From: Pseudorhodoplanes sp.
GTDB lineage: Bacteria; Pseudomonadota; Alphaproteobacteria; Rhizobiales; Xanthobacteraceae
Direction: 5' to 3'
Assembly: GCA_008933495.1 (NCBI GenBank)
Contig: WBUW01000063.1
Span: 1 to 10,321, forward strand
DNA length: 10,321 bases
Part shown: positions 1 to 6,557 of the stretch, in pieces
Layout: every line of letters begins with the position of its first letter
Position numbering within the stretch: position 1 is the first letter of the stretch
Made by a program: the position numbers and the translations under genes
The notes under the pieces: model-generated
Database searches by the model: none
Told to the model about the DNA's origin: nothing
Seen by the model: only the letters and a program-made list of their open reading frames with translations

Positions 1-39
1 CTGGTGCGAATACCAAAGCTTCTGGCCGCCGCATCATGA
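1..39 (+). CDS. Possible 3' end of an upstream gene (partial)
   Basis: Frame 1 reads 12 residues (LVRIPKLLAAAS) to a TGA at 37-39. It is the only plus-strand frame whose stop lies before the terminator hairpin at 91-117, so a plus-strand gene ending here would fit. The other two plus frames run on to 130 and 148, into or past the terminator. The fragment is far too short to identify a family, and the call rests only on position. Confidence 0.22.
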   Translation: MVRIPKLLAAAS

Positions 40-90
40 CCGGGCCACCCCACAACTCCGCTCCTCGTCTCCGCGGCCACCGACCCGCCA

Positions 91-117
91 ACGCGCAGAG
101 ACAAAATGCGCGTTTTT
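91..117 (+). terminator. Rho-independent terminator
   Basis: A 7-bp perfect stem (ACGCGCA at 91-97 and TGCGCGT at 107-113) has a 9-nt loop at 98-106 and runs straight into a T tract at 113-117. The T run follows the stem only on the plus strand, so this should stop transcription of a gene left of the window edge. The amidohydrolase converges on it, ending at 133. Confidence 0.6.
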
Positions 118-132
118 CAGCAGCCTGCTAGA

Positions 133-963
133 TCACGCTCCTAGTTGATTAACGAGCTTGCGCGCGTTCCGGATCAGAATTTTGGTGCGCTCTTCCTGCT
201 CCGGTATCCACTCGTCGAGCCACGCGCGGACATCTGCATAGTCGCGAACTTCCGGATGCTGCGTCCATGGCCAATCGCTGCCCCATATGAAACGGTCGCG
301 AGAGATCGCTTTGCGCAAGACCGTCAAGGCATCCGCGGGCGCAGCCTGAAATCGATACGGTCCCGAAAGCTTGATCCACACATCACCGCCTGCGGCGGCG
401 GCGGCATCGATGGCTTTCAAGCCGACACATTTGTCGGTCTCCCGCGCCGGACGGCCGAAATGATCGACGACGATTCGAAGCTGGTGCGCAACCAGTACCG
501 GCAAAACGCTGGGCCACTGTTCACCTTCGGCATGAACCGCGACATGCAGGCCTGTGCGGCGGAGTTGTTTGAGGTGCTCATACCAGTCGTCACGACAGAG
601 AGGCGGTATTTCGGCTCCAATCAAGTTTAGCCGTACGCCGACAATTCCGGCGGCGCGCAAGTCTTCGAGTTCGGCGAGCGTTGTAGTCGGCGAGAGAACG
701 GCGACGCCGGCAAGCCGGTCAGGCGCCTCCGCGATCGCCTCAAGCAGGAGACGGTTGTCAGTGCCGAGGAAGCTCGGCTGAACCAGGATGGCACCCGCGA
801 TGCCATTGCGGTCGAGCAGCCGGAGATAGGTTGACAGCGGTGCATCGTTGTCCGGGCGATAGCGGGCGCTAGGTGCGATAGCGCCTCCCGCATGAAAAAC
901 GTGTGCATGCGTATCGATTGCGCCCGAAGGAAACGGCACGAGAGGGTTCTGCATTGACAACAT
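133..963 (-). CDS. Amidohydrolase family TIM-barrel hydrolase (2-pyrone-4,6-dicarboxylate hydrolase-like)
   Basis: Probable cytoplasmic metal-dependent hydrolase of the amidohydrolase_2 family (COG3618), the group that includes 2-pyrone-4,6-dicarboxylate lactonase (LigI), sulfomuconolactone hydrolase and fuconolactonase. In the 276 residues, the motif DTHAHVF (H19, H21) starts the barrel, followed by SARYRP near 32-37 and VQPSFLGTDN at 61-70, HAEG (H144), VVDHFGRP (H168) and WGSDWPW (D230). These are the usual metal and catalytic positions, and the length is normal for the family. There is no signal peptide. The start is either ATG 963 or ATG 954 (MQNPLVPF); neither has a convincing ribosome binding site. 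The gene is divergent from the GntR regulator across a 70-bp gap with an inverted repeat, suggesting co-regulation with the TTT transporter. The exact substrate (a lactone, probably carboxylated) is inference; family assignment is firm. Confidence 0.88.
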   Translation of the reverse strand: MLSMQNPLVPFPSGAIDTHAHVFHAGGAIAPSARYRPDNDAPLSTYLRLLDRNGIAGAILVQPSFLGTDNRLLLEAIAEAPDRLAGVAVLSPTTTLAELEDLRAAGIVGVRLNLIGAEIPPLCRDDWYEHLKQLRRTGLHVAVHAEGEQWPSVLPVLVAHQLRIVVDHFGRPARETDKCVGLKAIDAAAAAGGDVWIKLSGPYRFQAAPADALTVLRKAISRDRFIWGSDWPWTQHPEVRDYADVRAWLDEWIPEQEERTKILIRNARKLVNQLGA

Positions 964-976
964 CTTATATTCATCT

Positions 977-990
977 ACAAGACTACTTGT
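977..990. promoter_or_regulatory. Candidate GntR operator in divergent promoter region
   Basis: The gap 964-1033 is AT-richer than its surroundings and holds the inverted repeat ACAAG-ACTA-CTTGT. It lies 13 bases upstream of the amidohydrolase ATG 963 and 43 upstream of the regulator start. Short dyads of this kind between a GntR-family gene and its divergent target are often the autoregulatory operator. No clear -35/-10 pair could be assigned. Function is inferred from position only. Confidence 0.4.
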
Positions 991-1033
991 CTACTAGGCA
1001 TGCCGGTTTTTCAACGACGGAGCGATTGAGCGG

Positions 1034-1783
1034 GTGATCACGATCGTGAAGAGCAAGCCTTGGCCCGGCGACGAACGGCTTCCGCTGTTCGAGCGCCTGC
1101 GTGACGTGATCGCACAGCGGGTGCGCGCAGGCGAATGGGCGCCGGGTGAAGCGCTTCCGGCAGAGCTGACCCTTGCCGAGGAATATGGTGTGTCGCTTGG
1201 CACGGTCAGGCGTGCCATTGGCTCGCTCGTCGATAGCGGCGCGCTGGAGCGGCGGCAGGGCAGCGGCACATTTGTGCGGACCGGCGACTTCTCCTCAACC
1301 TTGTTTCGCTTTTTTCGCCTGCAGGGACCGGACGGAGCGCCGATCCGGCCGGAGGGGCGCCTGCTCTCTCGCGAGGTCAAGCAAGCGGACGCCTCGATTG
1401 CCGCTGCACTCGCGTTGCGGCTTGGTGACGAGATTATCCGCATGACGCGTCTGCGCCTGTCGGCAGGCGAGCCGTTGCTCGCCGAAGATATCGCGCTTCC
1501 GCTCGAGCCCTTTCGTCCCTTCCTCGATATTTCTGCCGACGAACTTGGTCCGCTTCTCTATCCAATCTACGCGCGCACATGCGGCCGGGTGATCGCTCGC
1601 GCGGAGGAGACGATCACCTTCGATCATTGTCCCGCGGCCGAAGCCGCGCTGCTCGGTCTCAAGACCGGCGATCCGGTCGTTGCGATCGAGCGCGTCGCAC
1701 GTGATTTCGACGGGGTCGCCTGTGAGTGGCGCCGGAGCCTCGGGCCGGCGAGCCGGTTTCATTACCGGGTCGATATCCGCTGA
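1034..1783 (+). CDS. GntR-family transcriptional regulator, HutC subfamily (UTRA domain)
   Basis: DNA-binding regulator, 249 residues. The N-terminal winged helix spans about 17-81: PLFERLRDVIAQRV, then the recognition helix region AEEYGVSLGTVRRAIGSL and the wing GALERRQGSGTFV, the GntR hallmark. Residues from about 90 to 245 form a UTRA effector-binding domain, ending in the typical segment DFDGVACEWRRSLG..FHYRVDI. This architecture is that of HutC-type regulators, usually repressors released by a small-molecule ligand. The start is GTG 1034 with GGAG at 1019-1022 upstream; an in-frame GTG at 1046 is a weaker alternative. The gene sits 39 bases before the TTT binding-protein gene and is divergent from the amidohydrolase, so it probably controls both directions and itself. 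The ligand is unknown but is likely the transported compound or a breakdown product. Confidence 0.92.
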   Translation: MITIVKSKPWPGDERLPLFERLRDVIAQRVRAGEWAPGEALPAELTLAEEYGVSLGTVRRAIGSLVDSGALERRQGSGTFVRTGDFSSTLFRFFRLQGPDGAPIRPEGRLLSREVKQADASIAAALALRLGDEIIRMTRLRLSAGEPLLAEDIALPLEPFRPFLDISADELGPLLYPIYARTCGRVIARAEETITFDHCPAAEAALLGLKTGDPVVAIERVARDFDGVACEWRRSLGPASRFHYRVDIR

Positions 1784-1807
1784 GCGATTTCGGAAGAAAA
1801 TGACAAC

Positions 1808-1814
1808 GGGAGGA
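1808..1814 (+). promoter_or_regulatory. Strong ribosome binding site of the TTT binding-protein gene
   Basis: GGGAGGA lies 8 bases before ATG 1823. It is the best Shine-Dalgarno match in the left module, and it fits the high expression normal for a periplasmic binding protein compared with its two membrane partners. Confidence 0.7.
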
Positions 1815-1822
1815 ATTCAGAC

Positions 1823-2788
1823 ATGCGCAAGACCGTTCTGACCGCGGCAGCCTTGGTTGCGATGATTGCTGCGACTCCGACGTGGGCCGAATATCCCGAA
1901 CGTCCCGTCACCTTGATTGTGCCTGCGCCGCCCGGAGGCGGTACTGACATCTTTGCTCGCCAGCTTGCCGAGATGGTCACGCCGATCCTCGGGCAGAAAG
2001 TCGTTGTCGACAATCGTCCAGGTGCTGGGGGCACTGTGGGAACGACGCAGGTCGTGACCACGCGGCCTGACGGCTACACGCTCGGCTTCATCTGGAACAG
2101 CCCGCTGACAACGAGCCCGCAATCGCTGCCGGTCGCCTATACGCCGGACAGCTATGAGCCTATTCTCTCGATCGGCTATTCATCCTACGTGCTGTGCACG
2201 CAGCCGGATTTTCCCGCAGACACCGGCGTTGCGATGGTAGCGCATCTCAAGGAGAATCCCGGCAAATACACCTACGGCAATGACGGCGTCGGCGGAACGA
2301 TGCAGCTTGCGGCGGAGCGGGCATTCTCGAAGCTCGGTCTCAAAGTCCGCGCAGTCCCATTCGGCGGCGCAGGCGAGACGCTCAAGAATTTTCTGGGCCG
2401 ACATGTCGACATCTATGGCGGCTCGCTTCCGCCAGTCCTGCCGCATGTCCAGGCGGGGAAGGCCAAATGCCTTATCCTGACGTCAGCTGCCGGCAATTCC
2501 GCGCTGCCAAAGGCATCGGGCTTGAAAGATCTCGGCATAGCATCGGAGGAGACCGTTCTTTGGTGGGGCCTGTTTGCGCCGAAAGGCCTGCCGGCGGCCG
2601 TCAAAAGCAAGCTCACCGACGCCTTCATGAAGGCGGCAAACGATAATCGGTTCAAGGAGGTGATGAGTAAGCAGGGGGCGACGCTCGCCGTCAAGGACGG
2701 CGCCGCAACCGCAGCCCTTGTGCGCTCGGAATTCGCAGCCCTGGCGCAGGTCGCCAAGAGCATCGGCATCGCCAAGAAGTCCCAGTGA
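1823..2788 (+). CDS. Tripartite tricarboxylate transporter substrate-binding protein (TctC/Bug family)
   Basis: Periplasmic solute-binding protein of a secondary TTT importer, 321 residues, the usual length. A Sec signal peptide occupies residues 1-22 (MRKTVLTAAALVAMIAATPTWA, cleavage before EYPERPV). The mature start YPERPVTLIVPAPPGGGTDIFARQLAE (24-50) is the Bug family signature; the GGGTD loop with D42 lies where these proteins contact the ligand carboxylate. The segment VVVDNRPGAGGTVGTTQV is a second family landmark. The protein captures a substrate, commonly a di- or tricarboxylate or aromatic acid, and delivers it to TctA/TctB. The gene stop overlaps the tctB start, so the two are co-transcribed. 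The substrate cannot be read from the sequence; the neighbouring lactone-type hydrolase hints at a carboxylated ring compound or its product. The family has expanded greatly in some proteobacteria, so orthology to TctC proper is not implied. Confidence 0.93.
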   Translation: MRKTVLTAAALVAMIAATPTWAEYPERPVTLIVPAPPGGGTDIFARQLAEMVTPILGQKVVVDNRPGAGGTVGTTQVVTTRPDGYTLGFIWNSPLTTSPQSLPVAYTPDSYEPILSIGYSSYVLCTQPDFPADTGVAMVAHLKENPGKYTYGNDGVGGTMQLAAERAFSKLGLKVRAVPFGGAGETLKNFLGRHVDIYGGSLPPVLPHVQAGKAKCLILTSAAGNSALPKASGLKDLGIASEETVLWWGLFAPKGLPAAVKSKLTDAFMKAANDNRFKEVMSKQGATLAVKDGAATAALVRSEFAALAQVAKSIGIAKKSQ

Positions 2789-3240
2789 TGACCTCGTCCC
2801 GAACAGGGGAAGTGCTGGTCGGGCTGGCGTTTGCCGGCCTCGGCGCGGCGGCGCTGATCGGCGGCTTACGCATGCCGGAGGGAAGCGTCGCGCTTCCCGG
2901 TCCGGGCTTCGCGCCAGCCGTCATCGGCACGGCGCTGCTCTTGGTTGGACTCGGTTGCGCGCTGCAGGCTCTGCGCACATCCGAAGCCCTCGCTTCCGTC
3001 AGTCTGTCGGATTTGCGTGTGTGGCTGGTGCTCGCGGTGCTTGCCGGCACGGCTGCCGCGTTTGAGCCCGTAGGCGCGGCCATCTCGATCGCGATCTCCT
3101 TCGCGCTTCTGGCGTGGATCATCGGGCGGTTTAGCTGGTGGGTCTGTATCGTTGCCGGCCTTATCGCTGCGGGCGTCGCCATCCTCATCTTTGGACAATT
3201 ACTCGGCGTCAGACTTCCGAGCGGCGAATTCGGATTCTGA
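2788..3240 (+). CDS. Tripartite tricarboxylate transporter small membrane subunit (TctB family)
   Basis: Small integral-membrane subunit of the TTT importer, 150 residues, with about four hydrophobic segments: near 10-27 (LVGLAFAGLGAAALIGGL), 43-62, 75-110 (two closely spaced) and 113-140. The sequence GFAPAVIGTALLLVGLG (proline/phenylalanine-rich start of helix 2) is typical of TctB. The start is taken as ATG 2788, which overlaps the preceding TGA by one base (TGATG); GTG 2785 in the same frame is possible and adds one residue. This overlap suggests translational coupling. TctB sequences are poorly conserved; the assignment rests on size, helix count and the position between tctC and tctA. 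Confidence 0.88.
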   Translation: MTSSRTGEVLVGLAFAGLGAAALIGGLRMPEGSVALPGPGFAPAVIGTALLLVGLGCALQALRTSEALASVSLSDLRVWLVLAVLAGTAAAFEPVGAAISIAISFALLAWIIGRFSWWVCIVAGLIAAGVAILIFGQLLGVRLPSGEFGF

Positions 3241-3253
3241 CGGGGCATCGCGC

Positions 3254-4759
3254 ATGGAGAGTTTCTCGCTGCTGGCTGATGGCTTCCGCGTCGCGTTTAC
3301 GCCGCAGAACGTCCTGTGGTGCTTCATCGGAGTATTCTGGGGAACGATGGTGGGCGTGTTGCCGGGGCTCGGCCCGCTCGCCGGCATGGCGTTGCTCTTG
3401 CCGCTTACCTACAGCCTGCCGCCCGACACCGCGATCATTATGCTCGCCGGCATCTTCTATGGCGCGATGTATGGCGGTTCGACGACATCCATCCTCGTGC
3501 GCATTCCCGGTGAAGCGGCCAGTGTCGTGACGTGCCTCGACGGCTACGAAATGGCACGGAAAGGCCGGGCGGGACCGGCACTGATGATCGCGGCGCTCGG
3601 CAGCTTCGTCGGCGGCACCGTGTCGATCATCGGTCTCGTCCTGTTCGCGCCGCCGCTGGCGCAAGCGATGCTCGCGGTCGGGCCCGCAGCCGAATGTGTG
3701 CTGATGCTTGCGGCGCTTGCCGTCATCGTTGCGGTGAGCAGCGGCTCGCCGCTCAAGACCGCAGCGATGATCCTGACCGGCCTGGTGCTGGCAACCGTCG
3801 GCATTGATGCCTTGACCGGATATCCTCGTTTCACCTTCGGCACCCTAGCGCTGAGCGACGGCATTGATTTCGTTCCGATCGCCATCGGTCTGTTTGGCGT
3901 GTCGGAAATTCTGCTATCGCTGGAGCAGACGATGGCGGAGCGCGCCAAAGCGCCGCGTCTGCGCGATCTTGTCCCGCAGTGCCGCGATCTGGTGGAATCC
4001 GCGCCGGCTATCGGGCGCGGGACGCTTATCGGCTTCTTCTTCGGCATTGTGCCAGGTGTGTCGCATATCGTATCGACATTTGTTTCCTACGTTGTCGAGA
4101 AGAAATTGTCCCGCACCCCGGAACTCTTCGGGAAGGGCGCGATCGCAGGCGTCGCCGGCCCTGAAACCGCCAACAATGCGACGACCGGCTCGTCCATGAT
4201 CCCGCTCCTGGTGCTCGGCATCCCGTCGATCCCAGCGACCGCCTTGCTTCTGTCTGCGCTTCTTATCCACGGCATTCAGCCGGGACCACAACTCGTCAGC
4301 GATCACCCGAACATCTTCTGGGGCCTGATCGCGAGCATGTATATCGGCAACCTGATCCTGATCGTCCTTAATCTGCCGATGGTCGGACTGTTCGTGAACC
4401 TGCTGCGCATTCCGGCCGGAATTCTGTCGCCTTCGGTGCTGCTGATCTCGATGATCGGGGTCTATTCGGTCTCCGCCGATGCCGTCGACATCTGGTTCAT
4501 GGTCGGATCCGGGCTCGTCGGCTATGTGCTGCGCAAGTACGGTTACGACGTCGCACCATTATTGCTCGCATTCGTGCTTGGCGAGCGCATCGAGACGAAT
4601 TTCCGCCGCGCACTGACGATTTCCGACGGCGATTACTCGATCTTTGTCTCGGGGGCAGCGGCGCAAGGATTGCTTGTCGTGGTCGGTTGCCTTGCCGCAC
4701 TGATGGTGGCGGCGCGACTCCTTGGCTGGCGTCGGCCGAGTTCAGCGGCTGCAGGCTAG
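3254..4759 (+). CDS. Tripartite tricarboxylate transporter large membrane subunit (TctA family)
   Basis: Main transmembrane permease of the TTT system, 501 residues and about 10-12 hydrophobic helices, the family's normal size. Two diagnostic regions are present: GPLAGMALLLPLTYSLPPDTAIIMLAGIFYGAMYGGSTTSILVRIPGEAASVVTCLDGYEMARKGRAG in the N-terminal half and KGAIAGVAGPETANNATTGSSMIPLLVLGIPSIPATALLLSAL in the C-terminal half. The inverted-topology pair of conserved glycine/proline segments is what TctA proteins use to form the substrate path. The reading frame is open from 3152, but that would overlap tctB by 89 bases; ATG 3254 has GGGG at 3242-3245 eight bases upstream, lies 13 bases after the tctB stop and gives the family N-terminus (MESFSLLADGF). 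The gene ends the regulator-transporter operon; no clear terminator follows. Confidence 0.94.
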   Translation: MESFSLLADGFRVAFTPQNVLWCFIGVFWGTMVGVLPGLGPLAGMALLLPLTYSLPPDTAIIMLAGIFYGAMYGGSTTSILVRIPGEAASVVTCLDGYEMARKGRAGPALMIAALGSFVGGTVSIIGLVLFAPPLAQAMLAVGPAAECVLMLAALAVIVAVSSGSPLKTAAMILTGLVLATVGIDALTGYPRFTFGTLALSDGIDFVPIAIGLFGVSEILLSLEQTMAERAKAPRLRDLVPQCRDLVESAPAIGRGTLIGFFFGIVPGVSHIVSTFVSYVVEKKLSRTPELFGKGAIAGVAGPETANNATTGSSMIPLLVLGIPSIPATALLLSALLIHGIQPGPQLVSDHPNIFWGLIASMYIGNLILIVLNLPMVGLFVNLLRIPAGILSPSVLLISMIGVYSVSADAVDIWFMVGSGLVGYVLRKYGYDVAPLLLAFVLGERIETNFRRALTISDGDYSIFVSGAAAQGLLVVVGCLAALMVAARLLGWRRPSSAAAG

Positions 4760-4766
4760 GGCATAA

Positions 4767-4786
4767 TCCGTTCGGATTGAACCGGA
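4767..4786. repeat. Small imperfect hairpin after tctA
   Basis: TCCGTTC (4767-4773) pairs with GAACCGGA (4779-4786) around a GGATT loop, with one bulged C. It begins 8 bases after the tctA stop. No T run follows on either strand, so it is more likely an intergenic repeat unit or mRNA-end hairpin than a classical terminator. The sequence resembles short palindromes common between Bradyrhizobium-type genes, which is recognition only. Confidence 0.4.
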
Positions 4787-4809
4787 CCGCGCACGCGATT
4801 TATTGTTTT

Positions 4810-4854
4810 CGCGATCTTGCGCCGAACCGGCTGCCACTTCGGCCGATCGCGCTC
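4810..4854. repeat. Nested palindromic intergenic repeat, diverged copy A
   Basis: Outer stem CGCGATC (4810-4816) pairs with GATCGCG (4845-4851), and inner stem GCCGAA (4821-4826) pairs with TTCGGC (4838-4843). The layout and much of the sequence (GATCTT..CCGAA..ACCG....CAC.TT..CG..GATC..GCTC) match copy B at 6484-6532. It lies 5 bases beyond the stop of the minus-strand nucleotidase gene and may act as a transcript-end hairpin for it and for tctA from the other side. Confidence 0.6.
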
Positions 4855-4858
4855 GAAC

Positions 4859-6397
4859 TTACCGCTTCAGCACGATCCGGCCTTCGATCCCGGTGCGCAC
4901 TGTGCCGAGGCGGCGCAGATAGACCATGACCTCGTTGGCCATCAGCGGCCCGTCATGGCCGGGCACGCGCACGCGGGCGGCGCGGAACATGGTATAGCCG
5001 TCGCCGCCCTGCGCCATGAAGTCGTTGGTCGCGAGCCTGTAGGTCTTGCCGGGATCGAGCGCGGCATTGCCGACCCGGACCGCGATCACGCGCCGGCCGG
5101 CGGGCCGCGACAGGTCGGCTTCGAAGCGCAACCCTGAAACTTGCGGGAAGCGCCCGGCCGTGCGCGGCAGCAGGCTGAGCCCGTTCTCGATCGCCGCCCG
5201 CACCGCATCGCCCTTGATTTCCAGAACCGCGACATGATTGCCGAACGGCAGTTCGGCGAACACGTCGCGGCGGGTCATCGCGCTGCCGGGCGGATAGACT
5301 TTCTCGCCGCGCAGGCCGCCGCCATTGATGATGGCAATCTCGCTTTCGGCGGTCGCCCGGATCGCATCGGCAAACAGGTTGCCGATGGCGGCTTCGCCCG
5401 AACGCACGGTCGCCGTGCGGCTGTCGAGCTCGACCGCGAGGGTGGCGACCGGCACGTCGAACTCCTTCGACAATTCGCTCTCGAACCCGCGCACGGCGGC
5501 GAGCACGTCGGGATCGGGCGTCACGTCGGCGGTGTCGACAATGCGGAATTTCGGCCGCCAGACGGCGCGGCGGCCCTCGCGCGTGTCGATGGCGATGTCG
5601 ACGTCGATCATCGTGACCGAATGCGCATCGTGGCTCGACTCCACGATCGCGGTGCGCCCGTCATACTCGACGAACAGATCGTGGTCGTGCCCGGTCAGGA
5701 TCAGGTCGGCCGCGCGCCGGGCGAACAGCTCGTGATCCTGGCTGCGCGGGGCGTGCACCACCGCGCAGACGAAATCGGCGCCCTCGCCGCGCAGCGCCTT
5801 CGCCTGCTCCTCGATCGCGGCGACGAGCGGGGAAAAGCGGATGTCGCCGGGATTGGCGACCTGCGGCGTCTCGGTCAGCGCCGCTCCGGTCAGGCCGACG
5901 CGCACGCCGCCGATATCGATAATGGCACGGTCCTTGAATCCGGGCAGCGGGCGGCCGTCGGCGGTGCGCATATTGGCGGCAAAGAGCGCAAACGTCGCTT
6001 CCCGCATGCGCTGGAAAAAGACATCCTTGCCGAAATCGAATTCATGGTTGCCGGGCACAAAAATGTCCGGCGCGATCATGTTGGTGAGCGCGATGATATG
6101 ATAGCCGCGGTCGATGCCGGACAGGAGCGAGGGGGACAGCGTGTCGCCGGCATGTGCGAAAATGACGCGGCCGCCGGACTGGGCGGCACGGGCGCGCTCG
6201 GCCTTGACCACGGCGGCGAGCCGCGGGAAGCCGCCGCGCTTGCGCCCGTCCGGTCCACTCTCCTCGTTCATCAGATAAATGTCGTTGACGAGGACGAAGG
6301 TGATTTTCGTCGACCGGGCCGCGGCCGGACGCGGCAGGCTTGCCAGCATCGCAAGGCCGGCCGAGCCGAGAAGCAGGAGGCGCCGGGTGATGTTCAT
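4859..6397 (-). CDS. Exported 5'-nucleotidase / UDP-sugar-hydrolase-family metallophosphoesterase
   Basis: Two-domain phosphoesterase of the UshA/YfkN-like family, 512 residues, expected to remove phosphate from nucleotides or related phosphoesters outside the cytoplasm. The N-terminus MNITRRLLLLGSAGLAMLASLPRPAAA has an RR pair before a hydrophobic stretch and an AxA site near residue 27, fitting Tat export. The metallophosphatase domain (about 31-260) shows ND39, GD85, GNHEFD (116-121), VVHAPR (H215) and GHDHD (236-240). The first metal motif reads D-I-Y (D39, Y41) where the classical one is D-x-H. The C-terminal 5'-nucleotidase domain (about 330-480) has INGGGLRG and NDFMAQGGDGYTMF, the substrate-binding loop region. 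The start ATG 6397 lacks a strong ribosome site but is the only one preserving the signal. It is divergent from hemH and convergent with tctA. The real substrate is open. Confidence 0.88.
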   Translation of the reverse strand: MNITRRLLLLGSAGLAMLASLPRPAAARSTKITFVLVNDIYLMNEESGPDGRKRGGFPRLAAVVKAERARAAQSGGRVIFAHAGDTLSPSLLSGIDRGYHIIALTNMIAPDIFVPGNHEFDFGKDVFFQRMREATFALFAANMRTADGRPLPGFKDRAIIDIGGVRVGLTGAALTETPQVANPGDIRFSPLVAAIEEQAKALRGEGADFVCAVVHAPRSQDHELFARRAADLILTGHDHDLFVEYDGRTAIVESSHDAHSVTMIDVDIAIDTREGRRAVWRPKFRIVDTADVTPDPDVLAAVRGFESELSKEFDVPVATLAVELDSRTATVRSGEAAIGNLFADAIRATAESEIAIINGGGLRGEKVYPPGSAMTRRDVFAELPFGNHVAVLEIKGDAVRAAIENGLSLLPRTAGRFPQVSGLRFEADLSRPAGRRVIAVRVGNAALDPGKTYRLATNDFMAQGGDGYTMFRAARVRVPGHDGPLMANEVMVYLRRLGTVRTGIEGRIVLKR

Positions 6398-6483
6398 GTT
6401 ACGGTTTGACTTCGGAGAATTTTGTGGGACTTAAAGCCGGATGTATTCTCTTCGAAACGTCATCCCGCTTTGGCTCTTTGCTT

Positions 6484-6532
6484 GAGCATGATCTTTTCCG
6501 AAAACCGTTTCACACTTTTCGCGATCATGCTC
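6484..6532. repeat. Nested palindromic intergenic repeat, copy B
   Basis: A perfect 10-bp outer stem GAGCATGATC (6484-6493) / GATCATGCTC (6523-6532) encloses an inner 6-bp stem CGAAAA (6499-6504) / TTTTCG (6516-6521). This is a repeat type I recognise from many intergenic sites in Rhizobiales genomes, where it is probably a REP-like element. It lies between the divergent nucleotidase and hemH genes, 26 bases before the hemH start, so it sits in or beside their promoters. A diverged copy A lies at 4810-4854. Confidence 0.8.
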
Positions 6533-6557
6533 TAGCACGGCGCACCGGGAAACGGCG

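Noticed and set aside
145..630. 161-residue plus-strand frame opposite the amidohydrolase
   Set aside because: It has no domain or ribosome site, and the minus strand encodes all the amidohydrolase metal motifs.
3152..3253. N-terminal extension of tctA by 34 residues
   Set aside because: It would overlap tctB by 89 bases and adds a polar, non-conserved leader. ATG 3254 has a ribosome site and gives the family N-terminus.
5141..6409. 422-residue open frame on the plus strand opposite the nucleotidase gene
   Set aside because: The opposite strand carries all phosphoesterase and 5'-nucleotidase motifs. This frame has low-complexity Arg/Ala/Asp composition and no family signature.
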